Assembly (NCBI RefSeq): GCF_008933115.1
Contig: NZ_WBVO01000015.1
Coordinates: forward strand, 1 to 64,000
DNA: 64,000 bases
Direction: 5' to 3'
Origin: Phaeocystidibacter luteus
GTDB lineage: Bacteria > Bacteroidota > Bacteroidia > Flavobacteriales > Schleiferiaceae
Shown here: piece by piece, positions 20,201-25,985 of the stretch
Numbering within the stretch: position 1 is the stretch's first letter
How the letters are laid out: every line of letters starts with the position of its first letter
The notes under the pieces: model-generated
The model's input: only the letters and a program-made list of their open reading frames with translations
Database searches by the model: none
What the model was told of the DNA's origin: nothing
Program-made: the position numbers and the translations under genes

Positions 20201-21855
20201 ATCAGTTGTCTAACTTGACAGATCCAAATAACGTGGCCTGGCATCAGAATCTACAGTACAATGATGCTGGCTCGATTGAGAAGATTGAAGAATGGAATGC
20301 TGTGACTAGTTCCTATGATGAAACTGTGTTTGTATGGAACGAGCAGGAACAGTTGGTAGCAGTAAGCGATCCAAACTCTGGTATTCATCATTACGTGTAT
20401 GATTACAACGGGACCAGGATAATGAAGTCTTCGTATCTTGAAAGTACATTATCAGTGGACGATCAAGATGTAGGTACAAGGACGAATTTGGATCCATATT
20501 CGCTTTATGTGAATGAATATTATGTGAGGAAGAACTTCGCAGATGGCTTCCAGAAAACGAAGCACTATTACATGGGTATGCAACGAGTTGTATCCGATAT
20601 TACTCTTCAAGAAGTCGCTCCGCCAGAAGGGCCAGGAATGAAGAATGAACTCAATGATACTGAAACGTTAGACTCTTCAATTGAGGAAGAAATGGGGAGT
20701 GCCGGGGCAAATAATCCTGTTATTGACCACCTCGTTCACGTTCTTGCTGGGCTTGGCGAAATAGAAGGTGAAGATTTCGTCATCGAGGACTTAGTAAAAA
20801 GTGAAACCTTAGAATCTCAATTCCCACAATTCTCCAGCCAATCAGAATCGGCGAAGGTCGGACATTATGCAGGCGAATGGGAGTGCTGTTTCGAAGGCGT
20901 CAGATACTGGTACCACCCAGATTACCTCGGCAGTGTAGACATGATTACCGACGAGAGCGGAACAGTTTATCAGTACTTCCTTTACAACCCATGGGGTGAA
21001 GAGCTTAATAGCTACTCTCAGCCGAATGGTGAGTTTAGTAGTCCGTATAGGTTTAACGGTAAAGAGCTTGATGAGGAGACAGGATTAGCGTATTATGGGG
21101 CGAGGTACTACGACAACCAATTGAGTATGTGGTTGAGTGTGGATCCGTTGGGTATGGATGAGTCCAATGTGAGTAAGACACCATATCATTTTTCTTCAGG
21201 TAATCCGATTATGCGATTGGACCCAGATGGTAGAAAGGACGTGATATTTAATGAAGATGGCACTTATCGAGAAACGATTAACGACAACTGGTGGCATAAT
21301 TTGTGGAATGGGACCAATGGTATTGTTAAGAATTCTGATGGTGAAACAATGATGGAGTTTAAGTTTAATGACTCTAAAGATGCTGAACGCTTTCAGCTTG
21401 ATCCTTCAGATAAAGACTATTTGGAAGGAATTGATATGGACAATGACATTTCAGACTTGCGCGACGAAATTGTTGACTCAAGAATTGAAAATATCCAGAA
21501 CAGCACTGATGGTCACTTTAGTGTCTTAAGGGCGGTGTATGATGAATCTCTTTCAAGTGGAGCCCTCGATATGAAAAACGAACCAGATGCTTATAAACTA
21601 CATATAATTGATGGGGTAGGATATAATGACTATGACGCTGGAAATTGGCTTTGGGGATACGCAGTTTCTAAATTAGGCGTTTACTATTGGGAAGCTAAAT
21701 TAGGCTCTGAGTTTAATGGTTTTTGGAATGGTAAGTTACAGAATGACCAATACCAACCAGGTGACTTCTTTCTCAACAGGATTACGATAACTGGTGATTC
21801 TGCCGCAGATCAAAGAGCAATTAGGGCGGGTCATAGAGCACATAATCGAAATTAA
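11254..21855 (+). CDS. Giant SpvB/FG-GAP/RHS polymorphic toxin
   Basis: A 3533-residue secreted protein. In order: a signal peptide (about 1-26); a beta-rich N-terminal region (to ~330); an SpvB-like domain (~345-650, with SYPLWVPQGRNGMTPQL and GLGWSISVP); FG-GAP/VCBS calcium-loop repeats near 748, 830, 1502, 1591, 1673 and 1761 (DxNGDGxxD motifs); a TcdB-middle-like segment (~1793, NPLGGTISIDYEL); RHS/YD repeats (~2290-3200); and the RHS core (~3220-3330: YHPDYLGSVD, RFNGKELDEETGLAYYGARY, ending LDPDGRKD). This is the TcB/TcC-like architecture in which the shell encloses a C-terminal effector. Residues ~3331-3533 are the variable tip. Its motifs YNDYDAGNWLWGY and GDSAADQRAIRAGH resemble the polymorphic toxin type 44 family (from memory, unverified). 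There is no T9SS tail, unlike the gene 35 bases upstream. The gene is intact through 10.6 kb. Confidence 0.9.
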   Translation: MKVDFISRLAAVTLCFLFMSPDLFALSRTLSYGIPHMEEQTNYAHVPQLPLEVEKPENMELLAEAGHAYLGGHTNDPHNRPEDDVFQVELDVEETKYAYAFLKYEALGLANPEDLPKSINGSEAYGSQELDIAPDWKEARVRIEMDDLRSGVNSIRFMLPEGLHFPVEVRNVSLELQEENPERVLVQDDIVRRPANSIDFEVLTENVRLRGYKVSQAEAASIPRHIVNVTRRSYAYHLDGSESQGYHIAIGVDASKVRSQSEMNEVQVFYFDDLSKSWKSAHVMKVDHANLRVEAMVPGETDYFAGLIQTPEMPEAGAFVPTNISDIEPANPATGMRLIQAPTANRQGSANISYPLWVPQGRNGMTPQLALNYSSDGSSGWCGLGWSISVPSISVDTRLGVPRFDENQETEGYVYNGQELFLEGGRRPNRADNGGNSMLRQSNSTNGIRFFTRTVSSYSEIVRHGANPDEYYWIVTDSDNKKFYYGTYNGSVVSSNGVLASNEGVSTWYLTKVEDKWGNTMTYEYEQTPHSSSSTDLKSDGISMTLSKITYTGYAEDAGAYTVHFITSTNRVDTRISMNQGLKVVDDKRLDRVEVKYNGTDVVHYHLRYNQDYTKDPVGTIPESDRFFKTLLTEVAEQRDFTAGGVDFYSHKFDYHKGTYGFNSTEDYILETNLSAPWLNNAPEWAQEILSPITSYVVPSGINTSLTGGISGSGSVGLGFQLFPIPNKTSTLSAKFGFSGGNTWSTRMFQDVSGDGLPDLIYKGRDGFNYRALNRRSDGSYYFGNRNDIEAEHLQKFSQRGVNVSLDFVAEANLLYYGSNWSWSSNETKVSMTDYNGDGVLDLITKTGGDYRVKFGQLQSNGDLTFAYSSESTHNPVLKASDVTLPDFEGVPTKAFETVRVWEASVAGTIQIRGAASIYGQNSGEVRVAVQKNGQFIYPGNTFGSNGAIAFKTVTPTSPQVMSYDIVVQKGDQIFFRIQAGEDGQQDFVQWNPVVKYTSSNHVDGNGTQFWLSSYNAGFLLSGREPVWFNGGDQVKVIPGVQTLNAALGDELQLKIELYNEEGKITEYIQQVNAGSTSIGTSFNSAPFINAYHSFNGSFGINSSDKLYMVFSAWSTSTVDWKRIKWRPEIHVLDVCADYPDRSYPVVDIQTYNRIKTLNGPVGFSLPSNDYEVSVELDDYTASSQQTELENIFDELKTDYRELVYMTVKSGGTAISHKAVSFEYYHQGTHIVRWYDLNPDLSKKNQLSNETFNGSSSATFNSGDVQNGEIWIEFHGKGPFADGITDYLNQHVRSIGAYSMEREYFSLEGSVNIYYRGIDNLQSQYKYWGQFGWGTPDGEENVAIQPSELITPAMEELENGADFNDESYLANTTANLDPMDMKFVPMFAARGEKHTNLRSYQIDYAKSGQTWTYSLLDRWSVMGSHISVFDAYGMSFPGIYGESEDEADDFTVPGGLDPTYTAFAMPNRTKSYSKAENGPGGGFVNTSTVVNDPSKYFSRTVGYFGDLNGDGFPDVVSENTNGSIDVQYTNPTGGHVSSKNLTSISELNKSNSDNSTIAPNGTFINNIPKFEELNLPNASVSFGSSFTLNSLADINGDGLPDQTIDGVGISLNSGYDFDAPINAPYAKSIANNSSFSFGVSSALKDMFEVVPTWAKSFSAGINVNFVGNDANTFYMDFNGDGLQDRMVLGQNNSANLFINTGTTYQLYNAVTTQESYNLSRGMGFSGNLTGNYAFSIPFGPKISVGGSVNGNLSVNRVRTSFVDMNGDGDMDFIHSLDNGNMAVYLAKSEKANLLNTVTNPLGGTISIDYELIGNKVGYYDAEVKTHVSNDDVEKVIWDMPTAKWVMSEVTVDDGFDLISSGSADVDGTDEYVTKFAYDGGIKNRREKNFVGFTRFAIIHPDQLEGGQYYLSNPSPSYGIAARRLPEEIDPSIENQGGVLTEIKLLEVNILNVEVFSSPNSLEPHDILEWTFTQNLKVKSLQLHRHYWEETFRQDPNDPIVWLFEHIELISENSYDYEYRQVDIASGSPTAGQVKLQSSSPVVIEDLSTLGETSSIFPAVISTEDVSFPDISERTKYLAHKYEIEYDEYFNVIRYKDFGESQPGAISKVQVGTYSYYEYEYKSQQNSCDEIVNFEILEGAEYAPFVGLVVESNTPGFDPAVAWYIPEPISGCFDPAEVPYPNSFCVGEGDDIEFTTVHRKQVLREVPIYEYNYATVYTGALIAEMEYFDPTNANGRTSALREHKIYEGSTAGNPIRHSEVASLWSNGAITNAAPSELRQYYGTGTSDYSVTDLEYDEYGNVDKITGPPNTDGVRAHRVFNYDSGLNQFVTSVQNHIGETVCNVYDFGPQQLLQTTGPNGHPIRYAYDENDRLAQVWAPRELYDGTQGPTVSFEYYPYGKSGSSVTNPAPVAITYHNTGNSGTTVEFRDESNLDEYCSTLHAIPSSTMANSVGTATFVDGLDRPMQVKTEVDVTNSFGGSSERLRVSGIVEYDRFGHVVATRQDFLSNETPVDLGNFIWDVSSSVSPVIGTSTHDYAGRKQTEDVAWSGTGTSTPDMTTITYGYYWASDLGYTEYSGKDYFAQEVSQDGTSQISYSDSRGNGIATKTDDGTNHILTQFDFDNLGQLLKVVTPMSQTGAPIEVDYVYDMFGRVLSEDHPDRGLSTTTYDKASNILITTTPEGRIEYEFDQYGRIEKKLFKETVAPYDPSISSGLYDVLYEYGAADGSDSRNGVGRLIRATQGSTSNPVLVEDFKYDELGNTTWNKREFNIPKNGAETFITQSFYDSFGRVLKLKYPDDEYVNYSYSNLGSLRSITTNFASMPSESIIDMIHYDGFDNITRIEYGNGTSTDFEYHEFTRSLMMNKTEAKASSGTFAQVHQKEFTYNSRGLITSVDAEVDEMMFGASKTQVYTFDFSYDDFNRLTQADLTDKTNSTHYSAYSVGTNFDAAGRITSKSSAVLNPGNSDLVATGTGMDYTRTYTYSAGSHQLSNLTDPNNVAWHQNLQYNDAGSIEKIEEWNAVTSSYDETVFVWNEQEQLVAVSDPNSGIHHYVYDYNGTRIMKSSYLESTLSVDDQDVGTRTNLDPYSLYVNEYYVRKNFADGFQKTKHYYMGMQRVVSDITLQEVAPPEGPGMKNELNDTETLDSSIEEEMGSAGANNPVIDHLVHVLAGLGEIEGEDFVIEDLVKSETLESQFPQFSSQSESAKVGHYAGEWECCFEGVRYWYHPDYLGSVDMITDESGTVYQYFLYNPWGEELNSYSQPNGEFSSPYRFNGKELDEETGLAYYGARYYDNQLSMWLSVDPLGMDESNVSKTPYHFSSGNPIMRLDPDGRKDVIFNEDGTYRETINDNWWHNLWNGTNGIVKNSDGETMMEFKFNDSKDAERFQLDPSDKDYLEGIDMDNDISDLRDEIVDSRIENIQNSTDGHFSVLRAVYDESLSSGALDMKNEPDAYKLHIIDGVGYNDYDAGNWLWGYAVSKLGVYYWEAKLGSEFNGFWNGKLQNDQYQPGDFFLNRITITGDSAADQRAIRAGHRAHNRN

Positions 21856-21862
21856 AAGTAAA

Positions 21863-22345
21863 ATGAGTTTTTCATTAAGTCTGTTTTCTTGGCAATCGTT
21901 GGTTTTATTATTGCTGATGCCCAGTGGTGATTGTTATGATGATTGTTTGAATATGATGACAGGATTCAATCTAGACAGAAGAGGAGAGAATTTGGTTATT
22001 CTTTACTTCGATGAGGGAAATATCTCCTACAATACTTTGGATAAAACTTATAGTGTGAGCAAATCTTTTCAAAGAAATCTTGACTCTATTAATTATCTAC
22101 AAATCGAAGACAGTTTGGATTTGACAGTAAATTGTTTCTTATCCACAGAATACAGAAAAGTGCGTTCTGTCAAGAATTCAGGGTTCATTGTCGCTTACTC
22201 CATACAAGCAACTTATATCTACGTTTATTCGCCAAGTCTGATAGACGAAGATAAGTTAGAGTGGATTAAAGATAATTCGACTCTTGAGGATGGTTGTTTT
22301 CGACTTCATGATAGAGATCAAGTTTTGTTTCAGGAGCAAGATTGA
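21863..22345 (+). CDS. Candidate immunity protein for the RHS toxin
   Basis: A 160-residue protein with no family I recognise. The ATG at 21863 lies 7 bases after the toxin stop; an in-frame ATG at 21794 lies inside the toxin gene and would put a charged stretch ahead of the hydrophobic signal, so I reject it. Residues ~4-20 (LFSWQSLVLLLLMP) form a signal peptide followed by CYDDC, so it should be periplasmic. The rest is small, acidic and alpha/beta. A short gene right behind the variable tip of an RHS toxin is the standard position of the cognate immunity gene. By eye, both this gene and the toxin tip are richer in A and T than the RHS core, as expected of an exchanged cassette. The role rests on position, not homology. 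Confidence 0.65.
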   Translation: MSFSLSLFSWQSLVLLLLMPSGDCYDDCLNMMTGFNLDRRGENLVILYFDEGNISYNTLDKTYSVSKSFQRNLDSINYLQIEDSLDLTVNCFLSTEYRKVRSVKNSGFIVAYSIQATYIYVYSPSLIDEDKLEWIKDNSTLEDGCFRLHDRDQVLFQEQD

Positions 22346-22349
22346 ACGC

Positions 22350-22360
22350 TATTTTGCTTC
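22350..22360 (+). repeat. 11-bp direct repeat, left copy
   Basis: TATTTTGCTTC here recurs exactly at 22989-22999, so the two copies bracket the decayed gene at 22455-22943. The similarity weakly continues into CCAGTGAAAT versus CCCAATAAAT. They could be scars of an insertion or coincidence. Confidence 0.35.
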
Positions 22361-22454
22361 CCAGTGAAATCGTTAAACCTTTTCATTACAAAGCCTATAG
22401 GGACTGTGGCATTTTCAAGCCTTAATTTCGAGTCTTCTCACTAGATGGTCTTAG

Positions 22455-22943
22455 GTTAACCTAAAGGAAGAAGATGAGAAGGAGTATATAGAAGTTGCTA
22501 TCGAATACTATTCGGTTTCTATCTGATACAGAGGCAAGTACTATGTTATCAGTGGCAATACAACTCAACTTTTAAGTCGAACACCACTGAACGATTTTCT
22601 TTTAAAGAAAACCGGGCTTGATTGGGATGAAGTAATAGAGCCCCGGGCCACCCTGGACGATATCGACCCTAGTGTAATTGATGCATTTCGTGAGGAGGCC
22701 ATGAAGGCCAGCCGTCTTCCATTTATAAAGCAAAATACCAGTCTGGAGAAGATTCTTAGATACCTTCGTCTTTTGAATGATGATGGCCATTTAAAACGAG
22801 CCGCTGCATTGCTGTTTGGAAAAAATCCTCGAAAGTACTTCATGAGTGCCTTCTTGAAGATTGGCAAGTTTGGTGAGTCGGTGAGAGCGGAACTCGCCTC
22901 CATGTACCCATCCAAAAATATTACATTATCAATTATACGTTAA
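22455..22943 (+). pseudogene. Decayed COG2865-type (Schlafen AlbA/HTH) regulator fragment
   Basis: In a single frame this reads as the middle of the 'putative DNA-binding / ATP-binding' family COG2865 (AlbA_2 plus HATPase_c_4). It opens with NLKEEDEKEYIEVAIEYY, then YRGKYYVISGNTTQLLS, then TPLNDFLLKKTGLDWDEV, ATLDDIDPSVIDAFREEA and RAAALLFGKNPRKYF. A TGA at 22524-22526 breaks the frame just before YRGKYY, another stop (TAG, 22452) lies at the left edge, and the reading ends prematurely after FGESVRAELAS. The N-terminal AlbA domain and the C-terminal half are missing. In intact members these segments are continuous over about 450-500 residues. It lies between the toxin cassette and tRNA-Ala and is probably a remnant of a transferred accessory gene. 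Confidence 0.75.
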
Positions 22944-22988
22944 CTCAATATTCATAGGACTTCGGAATATCTGTCGATACCGAGATGG

Positions 22989-22999
22989 TATTTTGCTTC
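22989..22999 (+). repeat. 11-bp direct repeat, right copy
   Basis: An exact copy of the TATTTTGCTTC at 22350-22360, on the other side of the decayed regulator gene. Confidence 0.35.
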
Positions 23000-23049
23000 T
23001 CCCAATAAATTCGGGTTGTTCTAGCCAATCATGAAATTAGCTGAAACAA

Positions 23050-23080
23050 AAAAAGCAACCCTCTCGGATTGCCTTTTTTT
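23050..23080 (-). terminator. Rho-independent terminator of tRNA-Ala
   Basis: On the minus strand a stem GGCAATCC / GGGTTGCT with a GAGA loop is followed by a run of seven T. On the plus strand the same stem is followed by seven T as well, so it could terminate transcription from both sides. It begins directly after the tRNA 3' end. Confidence 0.75.
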
Positions 23081-23082
23081 AG

Positions 23083-23156
<74 letters not shown>

Positions 23157-23191
23157 TCTTTGCTGTTGCAAGGACAACAAAAGTAGTGGAT

Positions 23192-23593
23192 TCAATGTGA
23201 AGCGCCGTAATTCATGAGGGCTTTTTTCCAACGAGCTTCGGTCACCATTTCATCAAATTCTGATTTGCTGCCTTCGGGATTCAACCCCTCGATTGTTTCT
23301 AAGATTGCCTGACAACTCTCATATGTAGATATCTGAGGATAGACTTTCCTGATCTCACTATGTTTGCGAAAGAATTTCTTCGTTAGCCGAATTCGGCCAA
23401 ATCTGAGCCTGACATATTCTGCAGCTTCCAAACGAGCTAGAAGGTTTTGCAGTTCCAGGGCAGATGGGCATGATCTATCATAGGCATCAAACCACTTGAT
23501 CATCCCACTCAAAGAAGCACCTAATCTAAATATACCCTGCTCGCGTCTAATACATTCTAGAATGACGAGTTCAGCTGTTTTTGTGGTTTTCAT
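23192..23593 (-). CDS. Unknown protein downstream of ClbS/DfsB-like gene
   Basis: A 133-residue protein that I do not recognise. It is basic and helical, with an arrangement (LQNLLARLEAAEYVRLRFGRIRLTKKFF, read in parts) that looks like a winged-helix fold with a short beta-wing, so nucleic-acid binding is possible but unproven. There is no signal peptide. Its ATG overlaps the stop of the ClbS/DfsB-like gene by four bases (ATGA), which indicates translational coupling and probably a shared role. Confidence 0.6.
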   Translation of the reverse strand: MKTTKTAELVILECIRREQGIFRLGASLSGMIKWFDAYDRSCPSALELQNLLARLEAAEYVRLRFGRIRLTKKFFRKHSEIRKVYPQISTYESCQAILETIEGLNPEGSKSEFDEMVTEARWKKALMNYGASH

Positions 23594-24096
23594 TTTGAAG
23601 TCCCTAGTCCCTTTTTGATCAACTTTTTACCCCAAGCATAATGGCTCGAAGTAGATGATGTCAGGTACGCTCCCAATGATGTCGAGCCGGTCCAGAAGTA
23701 ACGCTTCTTTTCAAACAACTCGTCGCTCGAGTATTGCAGAATAATTGAAGTAACCGCGTCATGTGAGCGCTTGAGTTTCTGTAGAACGTGTTCCAGATCT
23801 ACATCTTGGTAGTCATTCCAGATTTGCCTGTTCAATTCTGAAGTTGTTCTCCACGTGTAACCCTTTGCTGGCATCTCCGGCTTTGTGCCCGACATGCCCT
23901 GTTCGTGCCAATCCAACATCAGCAAATGCCAATGATGGATATGTGCCAACACATCCCGAATATTTCGATTCATCGTACCGGGTTGAAACTCCGCGTTTCG
24001 GCGCTCCAAAGGCATAGATTCAATCATTTCCATCAACTCCCCAAAAGCCTTTTCACTAGCCTTTAAAAGTTCACTTTTCGTGGTTGGACGTGGCAT
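23590..24096 (-). CDS. ClbS/DfsB family four-helix protein
   Basis: A cytoplasmic protein of about 168 residues belonging to the DUF1706/ClbS/DfsB family of DinB-like four-helix bundles. Recognisable segments are MPRPTTKSELL at the start, then FGELMEMIESMP, DVLAHIHHWHLLMLDWHEQG, PAKGYTWRTTSELNRQIW and YFWTGSTSLGAYLTSSTSSHY. I chose the ATG at 24096 because homologs begin with this P-R-P-T-T/S-K motif; an upstream in-frame ATG at 24144 reads into a repeat. The founding member ClbS protects cells from colibactin, but most homologs have no known function. The gene overlaps the next one by four bases. Confidence 0.85.
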   Translation of the reverse strand: MPRPTTKSELLKASEKAFGELMEMIESMPLERRNAEFQPGTMNRNIRDVLAHIHHWHLLMLDWHEQGMSGTKPEMPAKGYTWRTTSELNRQIWNDYQDVDLEHVLQKLKRSHDAVTSIILQYSSDELFEKKRYFWTGSTSLGAYLTSSTSSHYAWGKKLIKKGLGTSK

Positions 24097-24111
24097 ATCA
24101 GAAAGGTACGA

Positions 24112-24447
24112 AATTGATAAAATTAACCCTCGGGCTAAAGCCACGAGGCTATACTAATTATCCCCTCCGGGGAATGGCGTTTGGAATGCCCGGCACGCGC
24201 TAAAGCACCGTGCCTATTGCTGGGAATTACGGCGTATCAATCAATCCCAGCACGCAGGTGAGCGCTTCCTGCACCTGTTTTGCGTTTTTTACGCGCCACG
24301 ATGATTTTAATATTGCGGTTTTGCCTTTTGCGGTTTTGCAGCTTGCCCGCCAGCCGGCGGGAGAACCACCCACGATGATCCACCTCGCACACCTCATTTT
24401 CTCCGCGAGAACCCCCGTGCCCGGCACCCGCTCAATCGACATGCTTG
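24112..24447. repeat. Intergenic composite repeat block
   Basis: This carries the same modules as 1-716. GCTAAAGC hairpins lie at 24128-24148 (arms CCTCG/CGAGG) and 24192-24214 (arms GGCACG/CGTGCC). They are followed by a segment around TGCTGGGAATTACGGCG, the GATGATTTTAATATTGCGG block, a GCCAGCCGGCGGG palindrome near 24349 and a CTCATTTTCTCCGCGAGAA block near 24391. No gene is supported. Together with 25986-26823 it brackets the two unknown probable lipoprotein genes. Confidence 0.8.
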
Positions 24448-25305
24448 TTAACCCAATTCCCAGTTGTTATTCCGGCGATACACCTTCAAACTGTCATTGC
24501 GAAGCTCAATCATATAGTCAACACCATAACCATCTATGTAGTGCTGTTGATGGTTCCCTTCTTTGTAGTGGAAAGACCGTTCTTCGTTCAAATGTAGATG
24601 ACCCCAAAGGGTGTTCATTTGAATCAAAGTGTCTTGGAAAACTAGCCCTGAAACGGTGACATGATATAGGATATAATCCATACAGTCATACATTTCGCTA
24701 TTGTTTGATTGTTTAAAGAATCTATTAAAACGATCAAAATTTGGCCTGCGAGTGACTACATAAACGTTGTTGTCGACCACGAAATCCATGACGATTGTCT
24801 GATTGTAGTCGTCTAGAATTATATCCGCGCCCTCCGTCGATCGAGATTCGTCCCCTCCATACCACCTCACCTTGTACGTGCTGTCGGATGCTTCAACTTT
24901 TCGTTCAACCGGCTTTGATCTTCTAAAGGGACGAAGTTCTCTAGGGTTCCTAATACTCATTATTCTTGATGAGCCACCCATATGATTTAGTGAGGCGATG
25001 ACATAGTACACGTTATCTACCTTGTAGACTCCCCTCGGACAAAGCGCTTGGCATCCCGTTGAGTCGCCCGTAGCCCGATTTATAAACCAAGCGCTACCTC
25101 CAAATTCACCACTACATGTCCTAACCACATCGTAATATTCATCCGAGAACAGTGTGTCTGGTTTCGGAGTTGAATATTTCATTCTCTCCGTAACTCCTTC
25201 ATTCCATGGTAGAAATTGAACGCTTAGGCTCGGCACGGATTCCTGTCTTCCAGTGCAAATCATTATGAGTGAAACCGAAGCAATAATTGAGTTTTTAAAG
25301 CTCAT
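24448..25305 (-). CDS. Unknown exported protein, probable lipoprotein
   Basis: A 285-residue protein with no family I can name. The N-terminus has a hydrophobic segment (IIASVSLIMIC) with a cysteine at residue 17, which suggests a lipoprotein signal, although MIC is not an ideal lipobox. The mature part is beta-rich and polar; AWFINRATGDSTGCQALCPRG contains two cysteines that could form a disulfide. Its start codon overlaps the stop of the upstream gene by four bases, so the two form a coupled pair. The pair sits between two repeat blocks, which suggests an accessory cassette. Confidence 0.6.
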   Translation of the reverse strand: MSFKNSIIASVSLIMICTGRQESVPSLSVQFLPWNEGVTERMKYSTPKPDTLFSDEYYDVVRTCSGEFGGSAWFINRATGDSTGCQALCPRGVYKVDNVYYVIASLNHMGGSSRIMSIRNPRELRPFRRSKPVERKVEASDSTYKVRWYGGDESRSTEGADIILDDYNQTIVMDFVVDNNVYVVTRRPNFDRFNRFFKQSNNSEMYDCMDYILYHVTVSGLVFQDTLIQMNTLWGHLHLNEERSFHYKEGNHQQHYIDGYGVDYMIELRNDSLKVYRRNNNWELG

Positions 25306-25910
25306 TCAAATCCTTTTATTAGTGCAGTAAGCTTCCACCAGTCTGGGTAATTTACTTGTTTGAGGTTATCTCCATGCATCAAGTGGTAATGAGTATCTTT
25401 TTTGCCCTCAATCAACCAGCTATTATAATCATATGGTGCCTCGCAAGAATCGGTGGGCATTGTGGTCCAAAACTCTATGCTGTCGAGCAAAGCTGAAACT
25501 TCATTCCACTTGCTCACACCAATCGAAGCTGGAGGGTATTCTTCGATTTCAGCAATAGTACTAGGCCAATCGTCAATCTCTTTTTTAACAAAGAGGAGGC
25601 ATTCATCACCTCTTTTTTCCAAACGTATGACTACTGGCAAGCGACGGCTTTCTTGATACGTGAACCTGAATGCTTCATAATCGGCCGTATCCCTCATCAA
25701 GCTGGTTTCGTCAAATCGAATGAAACGTTCGCTAACGTCTCTCATCCATAATGTATCATGAGTGTGCCTGCATGACGAGTGCCACATGTCACGCTTAAAG
25801 TAGTATTCAGGTTTCTCTCTCTCCGCCTGGCTAGACAACAGCTGTTCGTTCTGCACTGAAGAACAAGAGCTAAAAACCAGAAAACAGAAAAAGAATCCTA
25901 AACGAATCAT
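25302..25910 (-). CDS. Unknown lipoprotein, first gene of a coupled pair
   Basis: About 202 residues. I place the start at 25910, where the protein begins with a clear lipoprotein signal (FFFCFLVFSSC, cysteine at residue 16); an ATG at 25985 would add 25 residues with no signal character. The mature chain is charged, with an early CRHTHDTLWMRD segment, and contains no catalytic motif I recognise. It is translationally coupled to the next gene (ATGA overlap at 25302-25305). Both genes lack neighbours of known function, so the role is unknown. Confidence 0.62.
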   Translation of the reverse strand: MIRLGFFFCFLVFSSCSSVQNEQLLSSQAEREKPEYYFKRDMWHSSCRHTHDTLWMRDVSERFIRFDETSLMRDTADYEAFRFTYQESRRLPVVIRLEKRGDECLLFVKKEIDDWPSTIAEIEEYPPASIGVSKWNEVSALLDSIEFWTTMPTDSCEAPYDYNSWLIEGKKDTHYHLMHGDNLKQVNYPDWWKLTALIKGFE

Positions 25911-25985
25911 GGAGGAGCGAGAAATGGTTTTGAAAATTACGGAATTGAAGCTTCGCACGTTGGTCTGAGCAACAGAACCTTTCAT

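Noticed and set aside
21794..21862. N-terminal extension of the immunity candidate into the RHS gene
   Set aside because: It would place charged residues before a signal peptide, and the ATG at 21863 has the expected short spacing to the toxin stop.
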